Shown here piece after piece: positions 8,575 through 18,712 of a stretch of 64,000 nt of DNA; within the stretch, counting starts at the first letter, position 1, and every line of letters starts with the position of its first letter. The translations under genes and the position numbers were made by a program. The stretch covers positions 62,001 to 126,000 of the forward strand of contig NZ_FNUR01000002.1 in the NCBI RefSeq assembly GCF_900108105.1, written 5' to 3'. Origin of the DNA: Butyrivibrio sp. Su6 (lineage in GTDB: Bacteria; Bacillota; Clostridia; Lachnospirales; Lachnospiraceae). The notes under the pieces were generated by a model. That model worked only from the letters and a program-made list of their open reading frames with translations, was not told the origin of the DNA and made no database searches.

Positions 8575-10104
8575 ATGGCAGAAACAGTAAACAATAATGA
8601 TGGAATAAACAGGGCAAAGCTTTATCAGCTGGTGCTTTTTCCACTGAATAATGGAGCTACAAATGTTTATTACGTCCTGGTCCTTGCTTATATTGCGACC
8701 TTTGGTTCAAACGTACTTGGACTTGGCGTTTTATTTGCGTCAGTGATGGTAACAGGAATGAGAGTATTCGACGCTTTTACAGATCCTGTTATCGGCGCGC
8801 TTATGGACAGAACAAACGGGAAATTCGGTAAGTTCAGGCCATTCATGGTAATCGGAAATGCCATTATGGCACTCAGCATTATCACAATGTACATTATTAC
8901 TCCTAAGATTCCGGACACAATGATGGCTCTTAGGTACGCAGCTTTTGTGGGCTTATATGCGATCTGGGTAATCGGTTATACATTCCAGACCTCCTGCACA
9001 AGAGCAGGTCAGACGGTTCTTACATCTGATCCTAACCAGAGACCTCTTTTCACAATATTTAATACAGTAGGTTCTCTTGCAGGAATGGGAGTTATGCAGT
9101 TCCTTGCACCAATCATCAGAGCAAATGTTGCAGATTACTCAAGCGCAGACTTTTACAAGGTTTTAACACCAATTGGAATCACAGTTTCAATTATTCTTAC
9201 AATACTTGCCATCATCGGTATTTGGGAAAAAGATCAGCCGAAGTACTTCGGAATCGGTGGAAGCAAGCAGGAAAAAGTGAAAATCTCAGAATACGTGGAG
9301 ATCATCAAAAACAACAGCCCTATGAAGAGACTTATGATTGCGGGCGCCGGATGCAAACTGGCTCTTTCAATCGCCACAAACACAACAGTATTGTGCATGC
9401 TCTACGGCTGCATGATGGGTAACTACGACGGACTTTACCTTCCAATGATGATAGTTGGTTACGTATTCTCAGTTCCTTTCTTTGTTCTCACAGTAAGAAC
9501 AAGTCAAAAGAAAGGCCAGAGAGCGTCACTTCTTAGATATGTGTCACTTGCACTTGTTTGTTATGTAGGTGTACTTGCACTTTTACTTGCGTGGAAGCAG
9601 GGTGTGCCGGGAGTTAACCTCTCACTTATTTCAAACGGAAAGCTCAGCATCAATATCTACACAGTTCTTTTCCTTGTGTTCTTTGGTGTTGGTTACGGTG
9701 CTTACTATTCTACAGCAGATATGCCCATTCCAATGGTTGCAGACTGCTCAGATTATGAAACATACAGATCAGGAAAATACATTCCTGGAATCATGGGAAC
9801 ACTCTTTTCCCTTGTGGATAAGCTTGTTTCCTCACTGTCAGCTACAGTAGTCGGAATCGCTGTAAGTCTGATAGGAATCAAGTCTCTTCCAACTGCAGAT
9901 ACGCCCTACTCATCAGGGATGAATGTAGTTGTTATCATACTTTTCTGCGTAGTACCTATGGTAGCGTGGATTGCCACAATAATAGCAATGAAAGGCTATA
10001 TCCTTACAGGGGAAAAAATGAAGGAAATCCAGGAAGTCAATCAGAGGCGTAAGGAAGCTATAGCAGCAGGAATGTCACTACAGCAGGCGATGGAAGAATT
10101 ATAA
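8575..10104 (+). CDS. GPH-family sugar:cation symporter
   Basis: A 509-residue, very hydrophobic protein with about 12 membrane segments and the GPH/MelB signature region FDAFTDPVIGALMDRT near the N-terminus, followed by GKFRPFMVIGN. A second-half signature is the MPIPMVADCSDYET segment. It imports a glycoside with Na+ or H+. An AGGAG lies upstream of the ATG. It lies between GH2 and GH3 enzymes, so its substrate is probably the oligosaccharide that GH2 cleaves; the exact sugar cannot be read from sequence. Confidence 0.9.
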   Translation: MAETVNNNDGINRAKLYQLVLFPLNNGATNVYYVLVLAYIATFGSNVLGLGVLFASVMVTGMRVFDAFTDPVIGALMDRTNGKFGKFRPFMVIGNAIMALSIITMYIITPKIPDTMMALRYAAFVGLYAIWVIGYTFQTSCTRAGQTVLTSDPNQRPLFTIFNTVGSLAGMGVMQFLAPIIRANVADYSSADFYKVLTPIGITVSIILTILAIIGIWEKDQPKYFGIGGSKQEKVKISEYVEIIKNNSPMKRLMIAGAGCKLALSIATNTTVLCMLYGCMMGNYDGLYLPMMIVGYVFSVPFFVLTVRTSQKKGQRASLLRYVSLALVCYVGVLALLLAWKQGVPGVNLSLISNGKLSINIYTVLFLVFFGVGYGAYYSTADMPIPMVADCSDYETYRSGKYIPGIMGTLFSLVDKLVSSLSATVVGIAVSLIGIKSLPTADTPYSSGMNVVVIILFCVVPMVAWIATIIAMKGYILTGEKMKEIQEVNQRRKEAIAAGMSLQQAMEEL

Positions 10105-10123
10105 TAGGAGAAGGAGAATATTA

Positions 10124-13100
10124 ATGAAAAAGAAAAAACTGATATGGAAAATCCTGACAGTTATAACAGGTATTCTTATGCTTGTTTTCATCATAGGTAC
10201 TCCGATTGCGATACACTATGGTACTGTAATTAACTGGGCATTAGGCGTTGTTCCATACAAGACTATCAAAAGTGATGTTGAGGAAAATGTTGTTTATTTC
10301 CCCAGTGAATTTGTAAAGAAGGATGCAGACGGAAGCACACAGCTTACTGCATCTGGAAGTGAAGTATATGATGATGCGGCCCTTGTTAAAGCCGGACAAG
10401 AACTTTGTAAAGAAGTAACGGCTGAAGGAATTGCCCTTGTAATGAATGATGGACTTCTTCCAATTCAGAAGGGGACAAAGGTAGGGCTTTTTAGCCAGTC
10501 AACTGTGAATCTTTTGACATCAGGAACGGGTTCAGGTAGTACAGCTTCTACAGGAGAGTATACATTCTATACTTCTATGGAGCATGCAGGCCTTGTACCT
10601 AACAGTGCACTTTGGAAGTTTTACAGTGAAGGAGCAGGAAAAGACTTTAAGAGAAGCGGCCCTTCTATCACAAGCCCTGCTGACTATCTTATAAATGAAG
10701 TTAATTGGTCTATACTTGAGTCAGACAGCACATTTGACAGCATGATTGCCAATGATGTTGCTATCTTCAACGTATCAAGAGTTGCCGGCGAAGGCTATGA
10801 TATCCCAAGTGGACTTGACAATGCACTTACTCAGTCTGATCTCGGTGCAATCACAGCCACAGAAAGCGGCATGGATGGAAATGGCCTTAAACTTAATGAC
10901 GATGAAAAGAGCGTACTTGAGGGCTTAAAGAATCTTAAAGCTGAAGGCAAATTGAAAGGTATCATCGTAACAATCAACGCAGCCAATATGCCTCAGGTTG
11001 ATTTCCTTACTCAGGATTATGGCGTAGATGCAGTACTTGTAATCTCAACAACAGGTGAATGCGGAATTGATTCTCTTGGTGCAGTTCTTACAGGTGATAT
11101 CAATCCATCAGGTCATCTTGTAGATACAATTTGCTATGACAATACTAAAAACCCTGCAATGATGAACTTTGGTGAGCATCAGTATGCAAACTACAGAAAA
11201 GACTACCTTGAAAAAGTAAAATCAAGTTCTATTCCTGAAGCTTTCATGAACCAGATGAATTATCAGGTTTATCAGGAAGGAATCTATATTGGATATAGAT
11301 ATTATGAGACAAGATATGAAGATTATGTAATGCAGACAGGAAATCCTGGACAGTATGCTTATAACGATATTGTTGCCTTCCCATTTGGCTATGGTCTTTC
11401 ATATACTGATTTTGAATATTCTGATTATGAAGTAACAGAAGATGAAAACAATGTTACTGTAAACGTTAATGTTACTAACGTAGGTTCTGTAGCAGGTAAA
11501 GAAGTAGTTGAAGTATACTTCCAGTCTCCTTATACAGACTATGACAAAGAAAATGGTGTTGAGAAGGCATCTGTTGAACTTTGCGGATATGATAAGACAG
11601 AATCACTTGAGCCTGGTCAGAGTGAAAAAGTTACTATAACAATTTCTAAAGAAGAACTTGCTGCTTACGATTCAAATAATGCCAAGACATACATTCTTGA
11701 TGCCGGAGAATACTACTTTACTCTTGCAAATGGAACACACGAAGCTGTTAACAACATTCTCGCTGCTAAGGGATTTTCACCTGAGACAACAGACCAGAGA
11801 ATGGATGCAGAAGGAAATGCTGATCTTGTAAAGACAATCACAGTAGCTGATCTTGATAAAGAAAAATTTGCGCACTCTGCTGTTACAGGTGCAGACATCA
11901 CAAACCAGTTTGATGATGTTGATATCAATAAGTATGATGAATCTCAGAAGATAACATATCTTACAAGAAATGATTGGGTAGCAACGTATCCTCATGAATC
12001 TGTTGTTCTTAACATGACAGACAAAATGTTTGAGGAAGTTCAGAGCGATTATTTCCCGGAAATTGAGGAAGTTAATTCTGATGAATATAAGATGCCGGTA
12101 TTTGGAGCTAATTATGGTCTTAAGCTCATTACCTTAAAAGGCGAAGCTTATGATAATCCTATGTGGGACAAACTTCTTGATCAGATGACTTATGAGGAGA
12201 TGAAAGCTCTTCTTATCAGAGGCGGTCATACAACAGCAGCCGTTAACTCAATCTCAAAGCCTGCAACATCAGATCAGAATGGACCTACTGGTTTTGGTAC
12301 AACATTCGTTGGCGGTGGTAAAGGAACATCTTATCCTTCAGCCAGCATGCGTGCACAGACATACAATGACGAACTTGTAAAAAGAGTTGGTGAACTCATT
12401 GGTGAAGACGGATTACACTCTCACATTTCAGGTATTTATGGATTTGGTATAAATACACATCGTACTCCTTATTCAGGAAGAAACTATGAGTATTATTCAG
12501 AAGATCCATTTATTGCCGGATCAATCGGAACAAATGAGTGTATCGGTATCCAGTCAAAGGGTATCATTGTTTATGAAAAACACTGCTTCCTTAATGACCA
12601 GGAGACACACAGAGAAGGTGTTGGTACATGGAGTAATGAGCAGGCTATAAGAGAGATTTATCTCAATGCATTCTCAAAGGTTCTCAGAGCTGATATGGGA
12701 AATGCGAAGGCTATAATGACAGGATTTAACAGACTCGGAACTACATGGAATGGTATGCATTCATACATCAACAATGTAGTAAGAGGCGAGTTTGGGTTTG
12801 ATGGATTCACAATTACTGATGCTGATAGTGACAATGAAGGAATTATCTGTGTAAGCTATATGTATGCACCAAGAGCAGTTAGTACAGGCACAGATATGTA
12901 TGACGGTCTGTATGACAATCATGGTCGTACAAGCCAGCTTGATGAATACAAAGATAACGCTTATGTAATGTCTAACTTAAGGGAAGCATGTCATCGTATC
13001 TGCTATGCAGTTGTAAATTCATCAGCAATGAATGGCATTTCTTCAAATGATATCGTTGTCGCTGTCCTTCCTTGGTGGCAGAAAGCACTTTATGCACTTA

Positions 13101-13897
13101 TTGCAGTATTTGTAGTACTTTTTGCTCTTTGCATCTTTATGCTTGTAAGAAAACCTAAGGAAGTTGAGGAGTCTGCAGAAAAGCTTAAGAAAAACAGTAA
13201 TGCCAAGAGAGTTGCAATAATCGTAGCAGTTATCGCTGTGGTTGCAGTTGCAGCATTTGCTGTATCAAAGCTTGAATCTGGTGGAAATGTAAAAGATTTT
13301 GAAGTACAGGAAAATGGTGATTTTAGTTTCACTTCATCAGATAACAGCTATGTTATCAAAGTTTATAACGATTCAGATGTTTCAAACGGAACCGTAGCCG
13401 ATGGTGCGGTAGTACTTGGCTCACAGTCTGCAAATGGTGGAGTTGGTAACATTAACTGCGTGCCATTTGGTGAAAACTATGCAGTAGTCCTTTATGAGCT
13501 TGATGCTAATTATAATGAGAAACAGGTTGCTGTCCTTAACGGATATAAGAAGTGCGGTGTACTTACTGCTCCAAAGGCTACATATCAGCCAGGAATTCCT
13601 TATATTCACACTGTAGACAGAATTGAAATCGACCTCAAGGATGCTCTTGCAAGCGAAGCACTCACAAGTTACCAGGTTGAGACTTATCTTGACGAAGCGC
13701 TAACTCAGAAAGTTGAGAGCGGATGTGGTGTCGTCGAGCCAACAGTAGAAGAAGGCAGAATTATAAATAACTACCTTGAATTTACACCTGAAATTGGCAA
13801 CACATACTACTTCAGAATCAAGGCCCTTGCAAATGAGGATATCGGCGCCGAAGAGTCTGATTGGGGTGAAGTTACAAGCTTTACAGCAATGGAATAA
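10124..13897 (+). CDS. Membrane-anchored GH3 beta-glucosidase-like enzyme with permuted domains
   Basis: A 1257-residue protein. After an N-terminal membrane segment (about 8-35) comes what is normally the C-terminal GH3 domain (about 85-330, with the IALVMNDGLLPI segment), then an FnIII-like domain (FGYGLSYTDFEYSDYEV onward, about 420-540). The TIM-barrel domain that usually comes first follows (about 680-950), with the KHCFLND motif and candidate nucleophile Asp899 in GFTITDADSD. Two more membrane segments (about 978-1007 and 1027-1049) precede a C-terminal domain of about 200 residues. The reversed domain order is known for beta-glucosidases of Butyrivibrio fibrisolvens and Ruminococcus albus. 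It is the last gene of the GH2-symporter operon, 19 bp after the symporter, and probably trims oligosaccharides at the membrane surface. Confidence 0.85.
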   Translation: MKKKKLIWKILTVITGILMLVFIIGTPIAIHYGTVINWALGVVPYKTIKSDVEENVVYFPSEFVKKDADGSTQLTASGSEVYDDAALVKAGQELCKEVTAEGIALVMNDGLLPIQKGTKVGLFSQSTVNLLTSGTGSGSTASTGEYTFYTSMEHAGLVPNSALWKFYSEGAGKDFKRSGPSITSPADYLINEVNWSILESDSTFDSMIANDVAIFNVSRVAGEGYDIPSGLDNALTQSDLGAITATESGMDGNGLKLNDDEKSVLEGLKNLKAEGKLKGIIVTINAANMPQVDFLTQDYGVDAVLVISTTGECGIDSLGAVLTGDINPSGHLVDTICYDNTKNPAMMNFGEHQYANYRKDYLEKVKSSSIPEAFMNQMNYQVYQEGIYIGYRYYETRYEDYVMQTGNPGQYAYNDIVAFPFGYGLSYTDFEYSDYEVTEDENNVTVNVNVTNVGSVAGKEVVEVYFQSPYTDYDKENGVEKASVELCGYDKTESLEPGQSEKVTITISKEELAAYDSNNAKTYILDAGEYYFTLANGTHEAVNNILAAKGFSPETTDQRMDAEGNADLVKTITVADLDKEKFAHSAVTGADITNQFDDVDINKYDESQKITYLTRNDWVATYPHESVVLNMTDKMFEEVQSDYFPEIEEVNSDEYKMPVFGANYGLKLITLKGEAYDNPMWDKLLDQMTYEEMKALLIRGGHTTAAVNSISKPATSDQNGPTGFGTTFVGGGKGTSYPSASMRAQTYNDELVKRVGELIGEDGLHSHISGIYGFGINTHRTPYSGRNYEYYSEDPFIAGSIGTNECIGIQSKGIIVYEKHCFLNDQETHREGVGTWSNEQAIREIYLNAFSKVLRADMGNAKAIMTGFNRLGTTWNGMHSYINNVVRGEFGFDGFTITDADSDNEGIICVSYMYAPRAVSTGTDMYDGLYDNHGRTSQLDEYKDNAYVMSNLREACHRICYAVVNSSAMNGISSNDIVVAVLPWWQKALYALIAVFVVLFALCIFMLVRKPKEVEESAEKLKKNSNAKRVAIIVAVIAVVAVAAFAVSKLESGGNVKDFEVQENGDFSFTSSDNSYVIKVYNDSDVSNGTVADGAVVLGSQSANGGVGNINCVPFGENYAVVLYELDANYNEKQVAVLNGYKKCGVLTAPKATYQPGIPYIHTVDRIEIDLKDALASEALTSYQVETYLDEALTQKVESGCGVVEPTVEEGRIINNYLEFTPEIGNTYYFRIKALANEDIGAEESDWGEVTSFTAME

Positions 13898-13963
13898 TTG
13901 GTCATAAAAAATTCACTTGAAATTTTGATAAAAAGTAGTAGACTATCTCGTTGTTAGTAGATT

Positions 13964-14002
13964 TTAAGTCAGAGTGTTACATGCACTCTGACTTAAATTT
14001 GT
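13964..14002 (+). terminator. Terminator of the GH2-GPH-GH3 operon
   Basis: A perfect 13-bp stem (TTAAGTCAGAGTG at 13964-13976 with CACTCTGACTTAA at 13984-13996) closes a 7-nt loop and is followed by a short T-rich run. Confidence 0.8.
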
Positions 14003-14061
14003 TTGAGCAGAGCTTTTTGCGAAGCGTGTTATGAATTTGGATTCAAGAGAATAGGTAATTT

Positions 14062-15432
14062 ATGAAGAAGACAAGTAATATAAAAGATTTAACAGTTGGA
14101 AATCCAATGTCTCTGATTTTTGGATTTGCTATGTCACTTTTCTGGGGCATGCTCTTCCAGCAGATGTACAACATGATCGATACTGCAATAGTGTCATGGT
14201 TTCTCGGAAAAGAGGCCTATACAGGAATGGGAACAACAGGCGCTGTTAATTTCCTTATAATGGGCTTTTGCATGGGAGTCTGCAACGGATTTGCGATTCC
14301 TGTAGCTCAGAGGTTTGGTGCCAAAGACTATAAGAGCATGAGAAAGTTCGTGTCACATGCCATAATTCTTTGCTCTGTATTTGCAGTTGTAATGACATTT
14401 TTCGTCAGCGTTTTCTGCAGACAGATACTTGTTATCATGAAGACCCCTGAAGATGTTTTTGAATATGCATATATTTATATAATTGTTGTCTTCCTTGGAA
14501 TTCCGGTTACATATATGTACAATCTCCTCTCAGCCATAATAAGAGCGCTGGGAGATTCCAAACACCCTGTAGAGTATCTGATAATTGCTTCAGTTCTCAA
14601 CATCGTTTTAGACCTTGTATTTATCATTCCTCTTCATTGGGGAATATTCGGAGCAGCCTTTGCTACTGTGGTTTCACAGCTGGCTGCAGGCACAATGTGT
14701 CTTGTTTATATAATCAAAAAGATAGACATTCTTCATTTGAGAAAAGAGGATTGGGAGCTTGACAGAGACCACTTTGTTATCCTGTTTAACATGGGTGTTC
14801 CAATGGGACTTCAGTACTCAATAACAGCCATCGGAAGTGTTATCCTCCAGACCGCCATCAATGCCCTTGGTACAGATGCGGCAGCCGCTGTTACAACAGG
14901 AAGTAAGGTTGGAATGTTCTTCTGTATTCCCTTTGATGCTCTTGGTTCAACAATGGCAACCTATGGTGGACAGAATGTTGGAGCCAAAAAGCTCGATCAC
15001 CTTCAGCAGGGACTTGTTGCAGCAGTTAAGCTTGGATGCGGCTATGCTATCCTTGCATTTGTAGTGCTTGCCCTCTTTGGAAGACAGTTCTCAATGGTAT
15101 TCCTTAATGCAGGAGAGGCAGCCTGCCTTGATAATGCCCATATGTTCCTTTTCTACAACAGCATGTTTTATGTGCCACTTGCACTTGTTAATATAGTGAG
15201 ATTCCTGATCCAGGGTATGGGCTTTTCAATGTTTGCCGTCCTGGCCGGAGTCATGGAGATGATAGGCCGAAGCGTTGTTGCCATTCTCCTTGTTCCTAGA
15301 TTTGGATTCATAGCTATATGCCTTGCTTCACCGGCAGCATGGATACTTGCAGATCTTTTCCTTATCCCTGCATTCATCATGGTAAGGAATAAACTTCGCA
15401 GAATATTTGGAGGTCAGGTAGAAGTCTACTGA
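14062..15432 (+). CDS. MATE-family efflux transporter
   Basis: A 456-residue protein with about 12 predicted membrane helices and two homologous halves, typical of MATE Na+/H+-coupled drug or metabolite exporters. It starts KDLTVGNPMSLIFGFAMSLFWG, close to the usual clostridial MATE opening, and has the conserved QQMYNMIDTAIV and AALGDSKHP-like (RALGDSKHP) segments. It is monocistronic between two strong hairpins. The substrate is unknown. The Shine-Dalgarno is weak (AGGT). Confidence 0.9.
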   Translation: MKKTSNIKDLTVGNPMSLIFGFAMSLFWGMLFQQMYNMIDTAIVSWFLGKEAYTGMGTTGAVNFLIMGFCMGVCNGFAIPVAQRFGAKDYKSMRKFVSHAIILCSVFAVVMTFFVSVFCRQILVIMKTPEDVFEYAYIYIIVVFLGIPVTYMYNLLSAIIRALGDSKHPVEYLIIASVLNIVLDLVFIIPLHWGIFGAAFATVVSQLAAGTMCLVYIIKKIDILHLRKEDWELDRDHFVILFNMGVPMGLQYSITAIGSVILQTAINALGTDAAAAVTTGSKVGMFFCIPFDALGSTMATYGGQNVGAKKLDHLQQGLVAAVKLGCGYAILAFVVLALFGRQFSMVFLNAGEAACLDNAHMFLFYNSMFYVPLALVNIVRFLIQGMGFSMFAVLAGVMEMIGRSVVAILLVPRFGFIAICLASPAAWILADLFLIPAFIMVRNKLRRIFGGQVEVY

Positions 15433-15452
15433 TCCCTGTAAGAAATATAAGA

Positions 15453-15487
15453 GAGCTCCCCGATTGATCATCGAGGAGCTTTTTTAG
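15453..15487 (+). terminator. Terminator of the MATE gene
   Basis: A 10-bp stem AGCTCCCCGA / TCGAGGAGCT (one mismatch) with a 7-nt loop is followed by TTTTTT. The convergent GH2 gene ends 2 bp beyond, so it may also work in the opposite direction. Confidence 0.85.
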
Positions 15488-15488
15488 C

Positions 15489-17414
15489 TTAAGAATTAAT
15501 TCTTTTTGTCATGTTTGGGTCTAGGTCAGGATTTATCTTGGTTATCTTGCGGTCGTAGGTCATAAGGCCATTTACCTCTTCCTCGACGTCAGAGACTTGC
15601 GTGTAAACTGCACCAGCCAGACCCTTTGGAATAAGCGGTTTTAGATCCGCATTTATAAGATTGTAGTAAGCGACGCCAAGGTCATCTAAGGTGTCGTATT
15701 TTTTATAGCCATAAACCCTGTCTACGCTTGAATGGCCGCCTATGTGGCAGGTGTAGCCGCCGTACTCGGATATGACGAATGCACGTCCTTTTGGGTCGTT
15801 TTCTACAGACAAAGGCCTGAAGTAATTGTGGACACTTCTAAAGTCACCGCTTCCCTCATCAAACCATCCACTGGCCTGGTCAACAGGCCGCGTCCTATCC
15901 AGCTCTTTTGCCATAATGGTGGCTCCTGCGGCGTTGAACTGTCCCCAGCCTTCGTTAAATAGTACCCAGGTGGCAATACTGGGAACGTTGTAGAGATACC
16001 TTATGGTGTTCTGCATTTCATCGAGCCATTCCCTGCGGCCTTCAGCTGAGCCTCTTGAGAAAGTCTTGTAGTAGGCAGGTCCGTCAGACATGCGTCCGAA
16101 TACCTTAGGGAAAAGAGTTGGCAGGTAAGAAACCACGGGCTTGGCATAGGAGGAGCCGCCACTTACCATATCCTGCCATACTATCATTCCAAGTCTGTCG
16201 CAGTGATAGTACCAGCGTGCAGACTCAACTTTTATGTGCTTGCGCATCATGTTGAAATGAAGGCGTTTCATTTCAGTTATGTCATAGATAAGTGCATCAT
16301 CAGATGGAGCAGTGTAAAGGCCATCGGGCCAGTAGCCCTGATCCAGAACTCCCATGAGGAAATAGGGCCTTCCGTTTAAGAAGAATCTGGATTTGCCTCT
16401 GTCGTCATATTTGACTTCAAAAGACCTCATGGCAAAATAGGAGCTTACGTGATCCTGGCCGCATAAGATCTGGATCGGATACAGGTAAGGATCCTCAGGG
16501 CTCCACATATGAGGGCTTTCAATCTTGAATTTAAAACTGTAGTAGGAAGGTGCAATAGCAGAGTGATCTACACCGATAGTAGGATACGTGTCTGAAGAAA
16601 AAGACCAGTCCCCACTAAAGGTTGTTCCGGGACGCGTGTCAGAGTCAGGTGACTTAACAAGTTCGTGACCGGGAATCTTCACTGTTACGGTAGCTTTTTT
16701 GTTGGTTGCAACTTCTATAGTTACGGAATGAAGGTCTGCGCCGGGATGGATTTTTATCTCCCTGACATAGACTTCAGGAACTTCTTCAATCCATACAGTC
16801 TGCCAGATTCCGCTCTGAGCTGTGTAGTACATGCCACCGCGCTTTAAAGTCTGTTTGCCGCGGCTGTGATAGGATGAATCACTGGTGTCGCGAACCCTTA
16901 GGTAAATCGTGTTATCGGCTGTACTTAGGTTATCCTCATTGAAAATAAGGAAATCAGTTATATCAATTGTAAATGGCAGATATCCGCCGCTGTGAGAGCC
17001 AACAAGGGAGTCATTTACAAATACATCAGCAAACTGGTCGACTGCTCCAAAATGCAGAAGAATCCTTGAAGTGCGGGATTTTCTTGTGATACAGGGGAGA
17101 TTCTTTTTATACCATAGAAGCTGATCCGGAAGGAGTCTTTTTTCAACGCCTGAAAGAATGGCTTCCGGTGAAAACGGTACAAGAATATTTCCTTCCATGC
17201 GGGAAGGAAGCTCATCTTTTGAATTAACAGGGGCAAAAAGATATTCCCAATATCCGTTGAGATTAACATAGCTATCACGGACGAACTGCGGACGAGGATA
17301 TTCTTTTAACAGATTGGCAGGATCAATGTTTTCACCCCAAGTCGTGTAGAGTCTGTTTAGAATGTCATCTTCGTGGGGCTTATCGATAGCTTTGATTGCA
17401 TCAATTAAGTCCAT
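15489..17414 (-). CDS. GH2-family glycoside hydrolase
   Basis: A 641-residue cytoplasmic GH2 enzyme: sugar-binding jelly-roll (about 45-215; LNGYWEYLF start), immunoglobulin-like domain (about 215-335), TIM barrel to the end. The likely acid/base is Glu488 in VLFNEGWGQF and the nucleophile Glu550 in VISEYGGYTC. It differs from the first GH2 by the GGSSYAKP loop and the missing C-terminal domain. It is the last gene of a four-gene minus-strand run; AAGGATGG precedes its ATG, 14 bp after the upstream stop. Substrate specificity (galactoside, glucuronide or arabinoside) is not readable. Confidence 0.85.
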   Translation of the reverse strand: MDLIDAIKAIDKPHEDDILNRLYTTWGENIDPANLLKEYPRPQFVRDSYVNLNGYWEYLFAPVNSKDELPSRMEGNILVPFSPEAILSGVEKRLLPDQLLWYKKNLPCITRKSRTSRILLHFGAVDQFADVFVNDSLVGSHSGGYLPFTIDITDFLIFNEDNLSTADNTIYLRVRDTSDSSYHSRGKQTLKRGGMYYTAQSGIWQTVWIEEVPEVYVREIKIHPGADLHSVTIEVATNKKATVTVKIPGHELVKSPDSDTRPGTTFSGDWSFSSDTYPTIGVDHSAIAPSYYSFKFKIESPHMWSPEDPYLYPIQILCGQDHVSSYFAMRSFEVKYDDRGKSRFFLNGRPYFLMGVLDQGYWPDGLYTAPSDDALIYDITEMKRLHFNMMRKHIKVESARWYYHCDRLGMIVWQDMVSGGSSYAKPVVSYLPTLFPKVFGRMSDGPAYYKTFSRGSAEGRREWLDEMQNTIRYLYNVPSIATWVLFNEGWGQFNAAGATIMAKELDRTRPVDQASGWFDEGSGDFRSVHNYFRPLSVENDPKGRAFVISEYGGYTCHIGGHSSVDRVYGYKKYDTLDDLGVAYYNLINADLKPLIPKGLAGAVYTQVSDVEEEVNGLMTYDRKITKINPDLDPNMTKRINS

Positions 17415-17428
17415 AACATACCATCCTT

Positions 17429-18163
17429 TTAGTGTTCTACTGTATTGTTATGCGCGTACTGCATAATAAGGTCCTGATAAAATGCTGCAAGTGTAGCGTT
17501 GCGATATACATTTATCCACAGAAGGGGGATAAAAAGAGTTATCACACCAAGGAGCATGATCGGGATAAATGATACGTTTAGATAAAGAAGCTTAAAGCGG
17601 TTGCCTTTCATGAGACGTCTGCTTGTTGCCAACAGCTCTTTTGCACTTCTGTCCTGGAAATCATGAAGAAGGTAAAAGGCCTGTGAATAAGTCAGACGAA
17701 CATAAACATTAACAATGAGCTCTACGAAAAGAGCAAGTATTGTTCCAAGGAACAGATTCGGTGAAGTGTTGTGCTGTGTGAGGTAGAGAAGATATGTGGC
17801 AGGAAGCCCTATAACGAAGTCTACGAGCACAAAAAGAGACTGAACTTTCACGGCCTTTTCAGGGAATATCTTAAATCCGAAAAAGAGATCTGAAATAGAG
17901 ACATTCTGTGAATAGATCAGATTCATATAAAGGTATGTCTTGCCTGAAACAAGCACACCTAAAAGAATGCTTACAATAAGCACTATTGCTTCATTTATTA
18001 CATACTGAATTATGCTTCCGGAACTGGAAACAGTGGCAATACCAGACAGAACCAGCTGTATGATGATGACGATAAGATCCGCAGATATAAGTGTTCCGTA
18101 TTTTTCAAGAGAACGCTCTTTTGCGATTGCTTTAAGTTCTGCTGATGATTTTAGATTAGTCAT
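17429..18163 (-). CDS. DUF975-like integral membrane protein
   Basis: A 244-residue protein with about five or six hydrophobic segments. It opens MTNLKSSAELKAIAKERSLEKYG, typical of the DUF975 group of uncharacterised Firmicutes membrane proteins, whose usual sequence also has an SYSQAFYLL-like stretch (TYSQAFYLLHDF here). The ATG at 18163 was chosen over an in-frame TTG at 18193 that would overlap the upstream gene; a GGCGGGG lies before the ATG. The function of the family is unknown. Confidence 0.75.
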   Translation of the reverse strand: MTNLKSSAELKAIAKERSLEKYGTLISADLIVIIIQLVLSGIATVSSSGSIIQYVINEAIVLIVSILLGVLVSGKTYLYMNLIYSQNVSISDLFFGFKIFPEKAVKVQSLFVLVDFVIGLPATYLLYLTQHNTSPNLFLGTILALFVELIVNVYVRLTYSQAFYLLHDFQDRSAKELLATSRRLMKGNRFKLLYLNVSFIPIMLLGVITLFIPLLWINVYRNATLAAFYQDLIMQYAHNNTVEH

Positions 18164-18182
18164 TTTGATAATAAACCCCGCC

Positions 18183-18680
18183 TTATCCGGCAAGATCTAC
18201 ATTGTTCCCCACAAGTCCCTGTCTGTCCATGGACTTTCTCGCCTTCTGATAAGGATTCTCCTCGTTTTCGTATTTTATTTTGGTGGCTGTCGTTCCACCG
18301 CTTACATAAACGCGTCCGCACTCAGGACATACAGCTGTTTTGATAGAAACAGAAGCCTGTAAGACTTTGCCGTTGTTCTGGGCTGCGTCTTTATATGCAT
18401 TACTCACATGTTCCGCCTCGTGACCGCGGACTCTTGCACCTGCCGCTGCAGGATCAATGTGCTGTGCGCTCTTAAAGGAAACCATCTCATCGGAACCGTC
18501 CTGATATTTTCGGTTCTTGCAGGTCTCACACTCTGCAGGAGATGATGTTTTTCCAGGAGCTTTCTGGGTAGATTCGTTTGGATTAAGGATAGGTTTTGTA
18601 GCTTCTGCAGCACTTGTGGAAGATGCTGCATAACCTCCAAACATTCCATATCCGCCGCCTATCGCACCGATCATACTCAT
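18183..18680 (-). CDS. Small HEAEH-motif putative metalloprotease-like protein
   Basis: A 165-residue protein with a flexible Gly/Ala/Ser-rich N-terminus, a CETCKNRKYQDGSDEMVSFK segment (CxxC), an HEAEH motif within GHEAEHVSNAY, and a second CPECGRVYVSGG zinc-ribbon-like segment. HExxH suggests zinc peptidase chemistry, and the order CxxC - HExxH - CPxCG recalls the SprA-related / CJM1_0395 putative metalloprotease group. The substrate is unknown. The ATG at 18680 was preferred to a GTG at 18686 because AGAGG lies 5 nt before it. It sits in a run with two membrane proteins and GH2. Confidence 0.6.
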   Translation of the reverse strand: MSMIGAIGGGYGMFGGYAASSTSAAEATKPILNPNESTQKAPGKTSSPAECETCKNRKYQDGSDEMVSFKSAQHIDPAAAGARVRGHEAEHVSNAYKDAAQNNGKVLQASVSIKTAVCPECGRVYVSGGTTATKIKYENEENPYQKARKSMDRQGLVGNNVDLAG

Positions 18681-18712
18681 AGGCACCTCTTTTCAACATA
18701 GGACTCTTACTG

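Noticed and set aside
10124-13897. Domain order suggested an assembly error or gene fusion
   Set aside because: The frame is continuous and permuted GH3 enzymes are known from rumen bacteria.
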